Below are positions 39,340-48,253 of a stretch of DNA of 64,000 nt, piece after piece. The notes under the pieces are model-generated. The model had not been told where the DNA came from. It did no database searches and saw only the letters and a list, made by a program, of their open reading frames with translations. Source of the DNA: Opitutaceae bacterium (GTDB taxonomy: Bacteria > Verrucomicrobiota > Verrucomicrobiia > Opitutales > Opitutaceae); the NCBI GenBank assembly GCA_027482185.1, contig JAIXWF010000015.1, positions 124,001 to 188,000 on the forward strand, in the 5' to 3' direction. A program made the translations under genes and the position numbers. The first letter of the stretch is position 1, and the number at the start of each line of letters is the position of its first letter.

Positions 39340-41538
39340 TCAGCGCGGCAGCGCGAACGCCACATAGGCGTCGCCCGCCCCGGTGGGCCCGCCCACGCGC
39401 CCGCCGCCCGTCGCCGTGATCACGACGAACTGCCGCCCGCCCACCTCGTAAACCGCCGGCGCCGCCGTACCGGCGAAAGGCAATTTGGCGGACCAGAGTT
39501 CCGCACCCGTATCCGCATCGAACGCACGCAACTTTTCGTCCTCGGTCCCGGCGACGAAGACCAGGCCGCCGGCCGTCACCGTGGCCCCGCCGAGATTCTG
39601 GGAGCCCGTCGGCGGCACGCCATTGGCCTTCAGTTTCGGCAATTCCCCGAGCGGCACCCGCCACAGAAAACGTCCGGTGGACAGGTCGTAGCAATTCAAC
39701 AGACCCCACGGCGGCTTGATGCCCGGATAGCCCTCGTGGTCGGTGAGAAAACCGAAACCGTCGAACACGTACTGCGGGCGCTCCCCGGAGCCCGGCTGGC
39801 CCCCGGAACGCGGCGGCGGTTGGTTGCGGCGGAACAGATAGTCCAGCAGATCGCGCTTCTGCACCGCATCGAGCACGACGTTCGGCGGCATCGCGCCGCG
39901 GCCCTTCGCCAGCAAATCGAGGACCTCCGCATCCGTCATCCGCGCCTTCAGGCCGACGAGCGGCGGCACCATGCCGAGACCGGTCCGCGTCGGTCCGTGG
40001 CAAGCGACACAGTGCGCCTGATAATGGAGTTCGCCGGCGGACGGCGGATGCCGCGGATCGCGTTCCCGGTCCTCGTTCGACAGCACCGTGATGCGGGAAA
40101 CCCAGCGGTTCGACGTCACATAGAGCCGGCCCGTCGGCACATCGACCGCCGCGCCCGACCACTCTGCCCCGCCGCGCGAACCGATATAGAGCGTCGGCTT
40201 GCCTTCGGCGAACGGCGCAAAAAACCCGTAGTTCGAACGCGCCACCACCGCCTCGACAAACGCCCGCGCCTCCGGCGTGCGCTCCGTGATCATGTCCGGC
40301 GAAAACTCCATCCGCGACAACGGCTCCGGCAACTCCGGGTCCGGCTGGTACGGCGCCGTCCGCTCTCCCGGCAGGGTCGAGGCGGGCGCGCGCCGCAGGC
40401 GCACCGGAAACAGCGGTCGGCCGGTCAGGCGATCGAGCACGTAGAGATGGCCGGATTTGGCCATGCAGGTGACGGCGTCGACGCGCCGGCCGTCACGCAC
40501 GACGGTGACAAGATTCGGCGGGGCGCACACATCGAGATCCCAGATGTCGTGGCGCACATCCTGGAAATGCCAACGGCGCTCGCCGGTGAGCACGTCGAGC
40601 GCGACGACACAGTTGCTGAACAGATTGTCGCCGAGGCGGCCGACGCCGACCATATCGGGCCGCGGCGCGCCGAGCGCGACGAACGCGAGTCCGCGCTGGT
40701 CGTCCACCGACAGACCGCTCCAGCCGTTGGCCCCGGCCTGGGGACCGTCCCACGTATCGGCGCCGAAATCTTCGCCCCGCGCCACGGAGCGAAATCGCCA
40801 GAGCGGCGCGCCGGTGCGCACGTCGAAACCGAACACGTCGCCGTTCAACCCCGTCGTCACGAACACATGGCGGTAAACCGCCCCCGCGGCCGTAGCGCCG
40901 GTCGCGATCGGCGTCCGGCCTTCGGTGCCGAACCCCGCCACCGGTCCGCCGGTCGCCGGATCGAGCGCATAGATCCAATCCCCGTAACCGAACAGGAGCC
41001 GGGGCGCATGCCCGTCTCCGCCGGGCCAATACGTCAGACCGCGCCGCGCGGGCACGTCCTGCAGGCGCACCGGCCGCATTGCCGGGAGTTGCCGGCGCCA
41101 ACGCTCCTGCCCGGTCGCCGCATCGATCGCCACCAGCGCCCGGCCGGGCGTCGGGGCATACATGACGCCGTCGACGACGATCGGCGTACACTGGATATTG
41201 GCCGCGCCGTCGCCGGCACGAAACGTCCACGCCACCGCGAGGTCGCGCACGTTGGTTTTCGTGATCTGCGCCAGCGCGGAATAGCGGCGGGCGCCGTTGT
41301 CGCCCTGCGAGCGCGTCCAGCGGGCGAATTGCCCGGAGGGAATGTCCGCCGCCGGCGTCAGCATCGCGCTCGGGGCGGCGGGAATGGTCCGGAATTCGGG
41401 CAGCGCGGCGCGCGCCGCGGCATCCTCGGGGCCGAGGACCGCGGCCGCCGCCACCGCCGTCGCACCGGCCCACGCGGGCAAGGCGAGGCAACGCAGGACA
41501 TCGGCAAGCCGCAGACGGGGGCGAATCAGGGACGGCAC
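39340..41538 (-). CDS. PQQ-dependent dehydrogenase with an inserted cytochrome c domain
   Basis: A 732-residue periplasmic quinoprotein. A signal-like segment (1-40) precedes an eight-bladed propeller with PQQ-type repeats: WTFRAGDGAANIQCTPIVVD, LVAIDAATGQERWRRQLPA, GLNGDVFGFDVRTGAPLWRF, WHFQDVRHDIWDLDV (the catalytic region), SGHLYVLDRLTGRPLFPV, and a late LVFVAGTEDEKLRAFDADTG. Between two blades, about residues 505-585, is a cytochrome c insert: HYQAHCVACHGPTRTGLGMV with haem-binding CxxCH and a distal Met in RGAMPPNVV. This matches membrane-linked glucose/polyol-type enzymes that oxidise a sugar or alcohol and pass electrons to haem. Substrate unknown. It is followed by no PQQ synthesis genes here. 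Confidence 0.9.
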   Translation of the reverse strand: MPSLIRPRLRLADVLRCLALPAWAGATAVAAAAVLGPEDAAARAALPEFRTIPAAPSAMLTPAADIPSGQFARWTRSQGDNGARRYSALAQITKTNVRDLAVAWTFRAGDGAANIQCTPIVVDGVMYAPTPGRALVAIDAATGQERWRRQLPAMRPVRLQDVPARRGLTYWPGGDGHAPRLLFGYGDWIYALDPATGGPVAGFGTEGRTPIATGATAAGAVYRHVFVTTGLNGDVFGFDVRTGAPLWRFRSVARGEDFGADTWDGPQAGANGWSGLSVDDQRGLAFVALGAPRPDMVGVGRLGDNLFSNCVVALDVLTGERRWHFQDVRHDIWDLDVCAPPNLVTVVRDGRRVDAVTCMAKSGHLYVLDRLTGRPLFPVRLRRAPASTLPGERTAPYQPDPELPEPLSRMEFSPDMITERTPEARAFVEAVVARSNYGFFAPFAEGKPTLYIGSRGGAEWSGAAVDVPTGRLYVTSNRWVSRITVLSNEDRERDPRHPPSAGELHYQAHCVACHGPTRTGLGMVPPLVGLKARMTDAEVLDLLAKGRGAMPPNVVLDAVQKRDLLDYLFRRNQPPPRSGGQPGSGERPQYVFDGFGFLTDHEGYPGIKPPWGLLNCYDLSTGRFLWRVPLGELPKLKANGVPPTGSQNLGGATVTAGGLVFVAGTEDEKLRAFDADTGAELWSAKLPFAGTAAPAVYEVGGRQFVVITATGGGRVGGPTGAGDAYVAFALPR

Positions 41539-41602
41539 GGAGGCCGACTAAACCGCCCCGGTCCGAAAATGAAAGACGGCGTTTCGCGGCCCCGGGCCGC
41601 GT

Positions 41603-42070
41603 TCAGGCGGCCGGCCGCCGGCGCACGAGCGCGTTGGACACCAGCACCTGCACGGTCTCGCCGCGTTGGTTCTCGGTGGTGGTGCGAAGTTTGATCACGC
41701 CGAATTCCGGCCGCGACTCCGACGCCCGCGCCGCGAGGATCTCCATGCGCGCGGCCAACGTGTCCCCGGGCCGTACCGGCGCGGGCCACTTGATCGTGTC
41801 GATCCCGAGCCCGATCACGCCGCTGCCGAAACCGAGTTCGCCGAGCACCATCAGCCGCATCGTCAGCGCGGCCGTGAGCCAGCCGCTGGCGATGATGCCG
41901 CCGAAAACGCTCTGCGCCGCCGCGGCCGGATCGACGTGGAAGGGCTGCGGATCGTACCGCAGCGCGAACTCCCGCGCCTCCTCCGGCGTCACCGCGACCG
42001 TGCCGGTCCGGTACTCCTGCCCGACCGCCAGATCCTCGAAATACCGCTGCGCCGATGGTGCGTCCGCCAT
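41603..42070 (-). CDS. MaoC-like hotdog dehydratase
   Basis: A 155-residue R-specific enoyl hydratase-like protein. YFEDLAVGQEYRTGTVAVTP is the usual opening, and FALRYDPQPFHVDPAAAAQS with VFGGIIASGWLTAALTMRL contains the catalytic Asp and His of the hydratase-2 motif. The end WPAPVRPGDTLAARMEI and ENQRGETVQVLVSNALVRRR is conserved. Such enzymes hydrate trans-2-enoyl-CoA or a related thioester. The ATG at 42070 begins at MADAPSAQ; an in-frame ATG 21 bases upstream is possible. It lies 64 bp downstream of the endonuclease/phosphatase gene in the same orientation and has no obvious pathway partner. Confidence 0.85.
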   Translation of the reverse strand: MADAPSAQRYFEDLAVGQEYRTGTVAVTPEEAREFALRYDPQPFHVDPAAAAQSVFGGIIASGWLTAALTMRLMVLGELGFGSGVIGLGIDTIKWPAPVRPGDTLAARMEILAARASESRPEFGVIKLRTTTENQRGETVQVLVSNALVRRRPAA

Positions 42071-42134
42071 GGCCGCAGCATCGGCGCGCACCGGTCCGAG
42101 GCAACGCGAATGCCGGGCCGCGGCCCGGCGCCGG

Positions 42135-43031
42135 TCACTTCAGCTCCAGCACCGCCGTCACCGGGTAATGATCGGACGGATACCGCCCGGCGTACGCCGT
42201 GCGCACAATCTCGCCGGCCGTCGCCTTGAATTCGGCGGTGTGGAAAACGAAATCGATGCGCGAGCCCTTCACCGTGCCCTTGAAGCCGTTGAAGCTGGCT
42301 TCCTCGGGCGAGCGCTGCGGGTGCAGCGTGCGGTACGAGTCGATCCAGCGGATCGCGCCGGCCTCGGGCGGCCGCACCAGCTGGGCGTAGCCGGGGTCGT
42401 CTTCGTTGAGATTGAAGTCGCCGGTCAGAATCGCCGGCAAACCCTGCGCCAACTCGGTCGCGCGCCGGGAAATGAGTTTCGCGGACTCGCGGCGGGCCTG
42501 CACGCCGCGGTGGTCGAAGTGCGTGTTGGCGAAGAAGACTTCGCGCCCGGTGGCGGTTTCTTTCAGCCGCACCCACGTGCAGATACGCGTGAGCGAGGTG
42601 TCCCACGATTTGCTCGCGATCACTTCCGGCGTTTCCGATAGCCAGAAGGTGCCTTCCGCCACGACGGAAAAGCGGTCCTTGCGGTAGGCGATGCTCGAGA
42701 ATTCGCCCTTACGTTTGCCGTCGTCGCGGGCCACGCCGCAGAAACCGTAGCCGGGGAAACGCGCGACCAACGCGTCCTGTTGCAGCGCGACGACTTCCTG
42801 GAAACCGACTAGGTCAGGGCCGAAGGTCTCGATCGTCCGGAAAAGATTCTCCGCCCGCTTCGGCCAGGCGTCCTCGCCGTCGGGCGCCGTGGCATATCGC
42901 ACATTGAACGACATCACGCGCCACGGCGGCGAGGCCTTGGCCGATTTCGCCGGCGCGGCGGATATCGCGGCCGGAACGGCGGCGGCGAAAAGCAAGGCGA
43001 GCAGGCAGGGCAGGAAACGGGGAGCGCGCAT
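42135..43031 (-). CDS. secreted endonuclease/exonuclease/phosphatase-family protein
   Basis: A 298-residue exported member of the EEP superfamily. Signal peptide 1-25 (RFLPCLLALLFAAAVPAAIS). Catalytic motifs in order: VMSFNVRYAT, DLVGFQEVVALQQD, VFFANTHFDHRGVQA, LTGDFNLNEDDPG, GSRIDFVFHTA and YPSDHYPVTAVLEL. These give the metal-binding Asn/Glu, the Asp-x-Asn, and the final Asp-His pair. Enzymes with this set include periplasmic phosphodiesterases and sugar/phosphate hydrolases; the substrate cannot be told. The start at 43031 gives the best signal peptide; an ATG 18 bases upstream (43049) is also possible. It is in the same direction as the MaoC-like gene. Confidence 0.87.
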   Translation of the reverse strand: MRAPRFLPCLLALLFAAAVPAAISAAPAKSAKASPPWRVMSFNVRYATAPDGEDAWPKRAENLFRTIETFGPDLVGFQEVVALQQDALVARFPGYGFCGVARDDGKRKGEFSSIAYRKDRFSVVAEGTFWLSETPEVIASKSWDTSLTRICTWVRLKETATGREVFFANTHFDHRGVQARRESAKLISRRATELAQGLPAILTGDFNLNEDDPGYAQLVRPPEAGAIRWIDSYRTLHPQRSPEEASFNGFKGTVKGSRIDFVFHTAEFKATAGEIVRTAYAGRYPSDHYPVTAVLELK

Positions 43032-43105
43032 AGGGGTCGCCGATTCCATGGGCCGCGTCCCGCCGTTGGCAATGCGGCGGGTGCGGAATATTCATCACGC
43101 CGCCG

Positions 43106-44167
43106 TCAGGCCGGCGGCGTCGCCAAGGTCCGCCGGCGCAATTGTCCGCAGGCGGCGTCGATGTCGGGCCCGCGCGAGCGGCGGAAGTGCGCCACCACGC
43201 CGCGCGCCTGCAGCTCCGCCGCAAAGGCCTCCGCGGTCGCGTCGGGTGTCGGCTCGTACGCGACACCCTTCAGGCTGAGCCCGGTCGGATTGTAACGCAG
43301 CAGGTTCACGTGCATGCGCCGCGCGCCGACGACGTCGGCGAGCTGCCGCGCCTGCCCCGGCGCATCGTTCACGCCCTTGAGCAAACAATACTGGATCGTC
43401 ACCGGCCGGCCGCGCGCCGCCTGGAAGCGGTCCGCCGCGGCCATGATCTCGGCGATCGGAAACCGGCGGCCCGCCGGCAACAGGTGCGCGCGCGTGGCGT
43501 CGTCCGGCGCATGCAGCGAAACCGCGAGATGCACGCCGAGGCCCGACGCGATCAGCGCGTCGATGCCGGGCACGATGCCGACGGTCGAGACGGTGACCTG
43601 CCGCCAGCCGAGTCCGCCGATGCGGTTGTCCGCCATCCGTTCCACCGCCGCGAGCACGGCATCGAGATTCAGCATCGGCTCGCCCATGCCCATGAAAACG
43701 ACGGTCTGCAGTTTGCGGCCCGCGGCCCGGGCCTCGCGCCGCAGCGCGAGAAACTGCTCCGTGATCTCGCCCGCGGTCAGGTTGCGCTCGAAGCCGGTCT
43801 TCGTCGTGGCGCAGAAGTCGCAGGCCATGGCGCAGCCGACCTGGGAGGAAACGCAGCCGGCCGCGCGGTCCGCCCGGTAGTCGGGCATCAGCACCGTCTC
43901 CACCGTGCGCCCGTCGCCGAGCCGCAGCAGCAGTTTCGCGGTGCCGTCGGCCGCGACCTGCCGCACCGCCAACGTCGCCGCCGCCGCGGGGAGATCCGCG
44001 CGCAGGCGCTCGAGCAGGCCGGCGGGAAGCGGCCGACCGACCGCTGCCAATTCGCCGCCGCGGGCGTAGAATTCGCGCAGCACGCGCGCGGCGTGCACCG
44101 GCTTGAAGCCCCAGCCGGCGAGCTGGTTTTCCAAGTCCGCGAGCGTGAATTCGACGAGCGGGCGCAT
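43106..44167 (-). CDS. rlmN: 23S rRNA A2503 / tRNA A37 C2-methyltransferase RlmN
   Basis: A 353-residue radical SAM methyltransferase. The iron-sulfur motif is CAMACDFCATTKTGFERNLT (C-x3-C-x2-C). CVSSQVGC before it, VFMGMGEPMLNLDAVLAAVE, and STVGIVPGIDALIASGLGVH are family-typical, and the C-terminal RRSRGPDIDAACGQL holds the second catalytic Cys that carries the methyl transfer. The enzyme methylates C2 of A2503 in 23S rRNA and A37 of some tRNAs. The ATG at 44167 is used; an upstream in-frame GTG at 44179 would add four residues. It is between the unknown coiled-coil gene and the endonuclease/phosphatase gene, same direction. Confidence 0.95.
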   Translation of the reverse strand: MRPLVEFTLADLENQLAGWGFKPVHAARVLREFYARGGELAAVGRPLPAGLLERLRADLPAAAATLAVRQVAADGTAKLLLRLGDGRTVETVLMPDYRADRAAGCVSSQVGCAMACDFCATTKTGFERNLTAGEITEQFLALRREARAAGRKLQTVVFMGMGEPMLNLDAVLAAVERMADNRIGGLGWRQVTVSTVGIVPGIDALIASGLGVHLAVSLHAPDDATRAHLLPAGRRFPIAEIMAAADRFQAARGRPVTIQYCLLKGVNDAPGQARQLADVVGARRMHVNLLRYNPTGLSLKGVAYEPTPDATAEAFAAELQARGVVAHFRRSRGPDIDAACGQLRRRTLATPPA

Positions 44168-44231
44168 CGCCGCACCCACGCACGGAACCCCGCCGATGCC
44201 AAGCCTCCGGCGCGCGGCCGGCGGCGCTTCC

Positions 44232-45845
44232 TCAGGAACGGAACTCCGGTTGCTGCCCGCGCGGCGCCTGCTCGCTCGGCGGCAGGGGCTGCGCGAGGCC
44301 GACCATGACGGCGTTGAACAGCAGCCGCCGTTGCTCGCGCGACAGGCCCGGCAGCAGCATCGCCAGCCGGTAACCGCGGTAGATCACTTCCTCGCGCCCG
44401 AAGGCGTCGTACTTTTCCATCGCCGACGTATAGGCCCGCAGCAGGGAATCGGCGTCGAAGGGCTTGCCGGTCTCGCGATCGAACTGCGACGAAGCCACCA
44501 GTGCGAGATCTTCGCGGATCGCCACGTAGCGTTGCCGCATTTCCTCCAGACGATCCTTCGCGCTTTCCTGGAACTGGGCCGAAACTTTTTCGCGCGCCGC
44601 CGCCCGCTCCGCGGCGTACTGGCGCACGCGGTTTTCGCGTTCGTCCGTCGGCATCGACCGGTCGAGCTGCGGCCGTTCGACCCTCTGCTCCGCGGCCTGC
44701 ACGGCGCTCTCGAATTCCCGCATGATGACGCGGCGGTCGCGGTTGTAGCCTTCGATGCGCTGGATCAACGACGGCGGGATCTGCGGCGGCGCCGCCAGCG
44801 GCGCGGCCCGGACCGCGGACAACCCCGCGCGGATCTCCTCCGCCAGCCGGTCGAGGGCGGCGAGGCGCGGCTCCTGGCGCTCCGCCAAATCGACGAGGGC
44901 TTGGTTGCGCCGGATGGTCCAGGAGCTGTCGTGCGCGAGCACCGCGTCGCGCAATTCGTTTTTCAGTTCCGCCTTCTCGCGGTTGTAGTGCCCGATCTTC
45001 TCGGTGAGCGCCGGCGACAGGTTGGCGGGAAGCCGCAGGCGCGCGGTGGCCGGGGAAAAGAACATCGCGCGCGGATCTTCCTTCCGCGTCGGCGGCGGCG
45101 GCCGGATCGCGCGCGCCCGCGTGCGCAGCTCCATCGCGGCCTCGAGCAGCAGCGCGCGTTGTTCCGGCAAAAGGCCGTCGTAGTAGAACGCCGCGGCCCG
45201 CACGACCTGGAAGCGCGCCTCCTGCTCGAAGACATCGGCGGCAAAGCGCGTGTTGCCCACGCGCCAACCGCGGTCGCGGCTCCAGTGCACGTTCCAATCC
45301 ATCAATCCGCCCGAGATCAGTTCCCGGCGCAGATCTTCCGCCTCCTTTTCCAACGCCAGAATCCGGGGCCGCTGCGCCGCCGCGAGTTCCCGCAGCGCGG
45401 CTGCGCGCGCGGCTTCGTCGGCTTGGTTCAACGTCACCAGCTTCTCCGTAAGTTCGTTGAGCAGGGCGCCGCGCGCGTTGCGGTAGGCATCGAGGCGGCT
45501 CGCCAGCCGGCGGCCCAGGTCGTCCTCCATCAGGCGGGAACTGAGCGCCGGGTAGAACCATTCGCCCACGTAATCCGCCAGCTCCGCGGGCGCGTTGCGG
45601 CTGAAACGCCGGATGCCGGGCGCGACTTCGTTGAGAATTTCGTCGCCGAGGATCGGCGCGGAGGGAGGGAAACACACCGGCAGGGGTGTGACCTGGATCG
45701 GCGGCAGGTCGCCGCCGGTCTGCGCGCCGAGCGGCCCGGCCGCAACCAGCGCGGCCGCGAGCAGTCCCACCCACCGGCGCCCGCGCCGCGCCGCCCCGGC
45801 AAAGCGGGCGGCAGGCCACGGGAACGGGGAAACGGCGGGGAACAT
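44232..45845 (-). CDS. uncharacterised secreted coiled-coil protein
   Basis: A 537-residue protein that I do not recognise. An N-terminal signal (about 22-42, WVGLLAAALVAAGPLGA) is followed by a long mostly helical chain rich in Arg, Glu, Leu and Ala, with strong coiled-coil character at about 120-190 (LTEKLVTLNQADEAARAAAL) and 330-470. Two similar segments (RNQALVDLAERQEPRLAALD and VREDL-type repeats) suggest internal duplication. The Pro-rich ending SEQAPRGQQPEFR is flexible. It is probably periplasmic; the coiled coils suggest a structural or scaffold role. It is divergent from the Suv3-type helicase gene (92 bp between starts) and 64 bp upstream of rlmN in the same direction. The start at 45845 fits the signal; a further upstream in-frame ATG exists at 45911. 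Confidence 0.65.
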   Translation of the reverse strand: MFPAVSPFPWPAARFAGAARRGRRWVGLLAAALVAAGPLGAQTGGDLPPIQVTPLPVCFPPSAPILGDEILNEVAPGIRRFSRNAPAELADYVGEWFYPALSSRLMEDDLGRRLASRLDAYRNARGALLNELTEKLVTLNQADEAARAAALRELAAAQRPRILALEKEAEDLRRELISGGLMDWNVHWSRDRGWRVGNTRFAADVFEQEARFQVVRAAAFYYDGLLPEQRALLLEAAMELRTRARAIRPPPPTRKEDPRAMFFSPATARLRLPANLSPALTEKIGHYNREKAELKNELRDAVLAHDSSWTIRRNQALVDLAERQEPRLAALDRLAEEIRAGLSAVRAAPLAAPPQIPPSLIQRIEGYNRDRRVIMREFESAVQAAEQRVERPQLDRSMPTDERENRVRQYAAERAAAREKVSAQFQESAKDRLEEMRQRYVAIREDLALVASSQFDRETGKPFDADSLLRAYTSAMEKYDAFGREEVIYRGYRLAMLLPGLSREQRRLLFNAVMVGLAQPLPPSEQAPRGQQPEFRS

Positions 45846-45937
45846 CGGGACCGGACTTGCTCCGGCGGTATTGGCGATTTTGGACCACCGCGTCGAGCCG
45901 GCCTTTGACATCCGCGCGCCGGCTCCGACTCTGCGGC

Positions 45938-48055
45938 ATGGAACGCAGCGATCCGCGCGCCCACGACCGCCACGACGACGCCGTCACCGCCGCCCGACAC
46001 GACCTGCTGGCCGAGCTGGTGCTCGACGACACTCCGCTCGGCACGGCGTTTCTCGCCGCGCCCATCGGCCCGCGGATCCGCGCCGGCGGCGTGCGCGCCG
46101 CCTTCGGCCGTTTTCTCGCCGACCAACTTGCCGCCGCTCCGGCCGGCGCGGGCCTCGCCTTCGGCGGTTTCACCGAGGCGAGCGACGAACTGGTGCTGCA
46201 CGTGCCGGCCAAGGTATCGGTCCGCCCCGACCTCGATTTTCCGGTGCTCGCGGCCGTCACGCTCAAGCTCGCGCCGCTCGCCTACGACCTCGCCGCGCGG
46301 TCCTCCGACGCGATCGCGGCCGAACTCGCGGCCCGGCACCATCCGCCGGTGCGCGAACTCGAACGCCGGCTGCGCACCGCGCCGCCGACCTATCCGGGCT
46401 GGACGCAACTTTCGCCCGCGGACATCGCGCGGATCTTTCCGGTGCGGACGCCGCTCGTTTCCGACCGCCAGGAAATCTACCGGCGGCTCCAGCTCGCGTG
46501 CACGATCGCCGCGGAGCGCGAGGTCATCGACGGCCTGGCGCGGATCAACCCCGGCATCCTCGACTACCTGCGCTGTTTCCCTGTCGCCCGCGCGCTCAAG
46601 CGCAAGGTCGTCGCCTGGCTCGGGCCCACCAATTCCGGCAAGACGCACCGCGCGATGCTCGCCCTCGCCGCCTCGCCCGGCGGCATGTACCTCGGGCCGC
46701 TGCGGCTGCTCGCGCTGGAACAACGCGACCGCCTCGTCGAGCTCGGCACGCCCTGCTCGCTCATCACCGGCGAGGAACGCATCGAGACCTCGCCCACCCA
46801 CTCCGCCCGCACCGTCGAGATGGCCGACTTCTCGCGGCAGTTCTCCGTCTGCGTGCTCGACGAGATGCAGCTGGCCTTCGACCGCGACCGCGGCTGGGCC
46901 TGGGTCGCGGCCTTCTGCGGCGTCGCCGCCGAAACGTTGATCATCACGGGGCCGGTCTCGGCGGAGGCCGTGATCCGCAAACTCGGCGGGCTGTGCGGCG
47001 ACGACATCGAGATCAACCGGCTTGAACGCCAGGGCCGGCTCGCGTTCGAAGGCGTGATCGACTGGCGCCATGTGCCGCCGCGCTCTGCCGTGATCGGTTT
47101 CTCGCGGGCGATGGTGCTCGAGCTGAAGGCGATGTTCGAGGGCCTCGGGCTCAGCGTCGCGGTGATCTACGGCGGCCTGTCGCCGGAGGTGCGGCGCCAG
47201 GAAGCGCGGCGCTTCCGCGAGGCCGACGCCGACATCGTCTGCGCCACCGACGCCATCGGCCTCGGACTCAATCTGCCGCTCGAGCGCGTGATCTTCTACG
47301 AGACGGACAAATTCGACGGCGAAAACGACCGCCCCTTGAACGACGGCGAATTGCTGCAGATCGCGGGCCGCGCCGGCCGCGGGCCGGGCGCCATCGGCTG
47401 GGTGGCCGCGTTTTCCGAACGCGACGCGCGGCGCCTCGAGGCCGCGCTCGCGCAGCCGCAGACGGTGCCGCCGCCGGACCGCTTGCCCGCCGCGCCGACG
47501 CCGATGCACATCCGCGCCATCGCGGAGCACCTCGGGCTCGACCGCCTCGTGCCGATTCTCGAATTCTTCCGCGCGCGGCTCACGTTTTCCGACGGCACGT
47601 TTTATCCGGAAGTGCGCAACGACGTCCTCGCCGCCGCCGCGCTGGCCGACGCGCACGCGCCGTCCTTGCCCGTGGAGACGCGCTACGCGCTCGCCTGCAC
47701 GCCGGTCGATTTGGAAAACGAAACCGCGCGCGGCCTGTTTCTCGATTGGCTCGACCGCCTCGAAGCGGGCGTCGACGTTAAGTTCCCCGCGCGCACCGAC
47801 CGCGGCGGCCTCGAGGCGCTCGAGGAAACGCTGCAACTCGTGACCGTGTACCGTTGGCTCGCGTTGAAGTTTCCGGAAACGTTCACCGATCTGCCGCACG
47901 TCGATCTCGTGCGCCGCGAAGTCACCGAACAGACGCAGGCGATCCTGCGCCGCAACTGGGGCGAGCACGGCTTGGCGCGGCGGGAATGCCAACGCTGCGG
48001 CCGCGCGATGCTGCCGGGCACGTCGTACCGCTTCTGCCGCGCCTGCTACCGCTGA
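45938..48055 (+). CDS. Suv3-type RNA helicase (mitochondrial SUV3 homologue)
   Basis: A 705-residue helicase. The core starts near residue 220: AWLGPTNSGKTHRAMLALAA (the G-P-T-N-S-G-K-T Walker A diagnostic of SUV3), GPLRLLALEQRDRL, SLITGEERI, CVLDEMQLAFDRDRG (DEMQ in place of DExH; SUV3 has DEIQM), VIYGGLSPEVRRQEARRF, VCATDAIGLGLNLPLERVIF, and QIAGRAGR. In eukaryotes SUV3 unwinds dsRNA and RNA/DNA hybrids with polynucleotide phosphorylase in the mitochondrial degradosome. The C-terminal end has CQRCGRAMLPGTSYRFCRAC, a four-Cys zinc ribbon that is not part of the human enzyme as I know it. The N-terminal ~200 residues are an uncharacterised helical region. Bacterial SUV3-like proteins exist but are rarely studied. 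Confidence 0.9.
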   Translation: MERSDPRAHDRHDDAVTAARHDLLAELVLDDTPLGTAFLAAPIGPRIRAGGVRAAFGRFLADQLAAAPAGAGLAFGGFTEASDELVLHVPAKVSVRPDLDFPVLAAVTLKLAPLAYDLAARSSDAIAAELAARHHPPVRELERRLRTAPPTYPGWTQLSPADIARIFPVRTPLVSDRQEIYRRLQLACTIAAEREVIDGLARINPGILDYLRCFPVARALKRKVVAWLGPTNSGKTHRAMLALAASPGGMYLGPLRLLALEQRDRLVELGTPCSLITGEERIETSPTHSARTVEMADFSRQFSVCVLDEMQLAFDRDRGWAWVAAFCGVAAETLIITGPVSAEAVIRKLGGLCGDDIEINRLERQGRLAFEGVIDWRHVPPRSAVIGFSRAMVLELKAMFEGLGLSVAVIYGGLSPEVRRQEARRFREADADIVCATDAIGLGLNLPLERVIFYETDKFDGENDRPLNDGELLQIAGRAGRGPGAIGWVAAFSERDARRLEAALAQPQTVPPPDRLPAAPTPMHIRAIAEHLGLDRLVPILEFFRARLTFSDGTFYPEVRNDVLAAAALADAHAPSLPVETRYALACTPVDLENETARGLFLDWLDRLEAGVDVKFPARTDRGGLEALEETLQLVTVYRWLALKFPETFTDLPHVDLVRREVTEQTQAILRRNWGEHGLARRECQRCGRAMLPGTSYRFCRACYR

Positions 48056-48105
48056 ACCGCGGCCGCGTTGGAAGTACGGCACTGCTTCTCCGCCGGACCG
48101 AATTC

Positions 48106-48132
48106 CCGTTTTTCCAATTTCCGTTTTTCCAA
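48106..48132 (+). repeat. 12-bp direct repeat CCGTTTTTCCAA, 15 bp apart
   Basis: Two identical copies of CCGTTTTTCCAA (48106-48117 and 48121-48132) within a region of further TTCC-rich variation (48103-48190). This is a short pyrimidine-rich tandem of unknown role. Confidence 0.7.
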
Positions 48133-48225
48133 GTTCCTTCCCGCGAATCCCGTCCAACCGTTTCCGGTATCCGGTTTCCGAACTCCGGTCTTGAGAAACC
48201 GCGATCTTCGAACCCCGAAAATATC

Positions 48226-48253
48226 AAGGGCCGCCTACCCCTAGGCGGCCCTT
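48226..48253 (-). terminator. 12-bp hairpin with CCCC loop, likely terminator of the sulfatase gene
   Basis: AAGGGCCGCCTA (48226-48237) pairs perfectly with TAGGCGGCCCTT (48242-48253) over a CCCC loop. On the minus strand it is followed by GATATTTT, a weak U-tract, and it lies about 125 bp past the sulfatase stop. The core CCGCC-TACCCCTA-GGCGG recurs in the hairpin at 54641. Confidence 0.7.
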
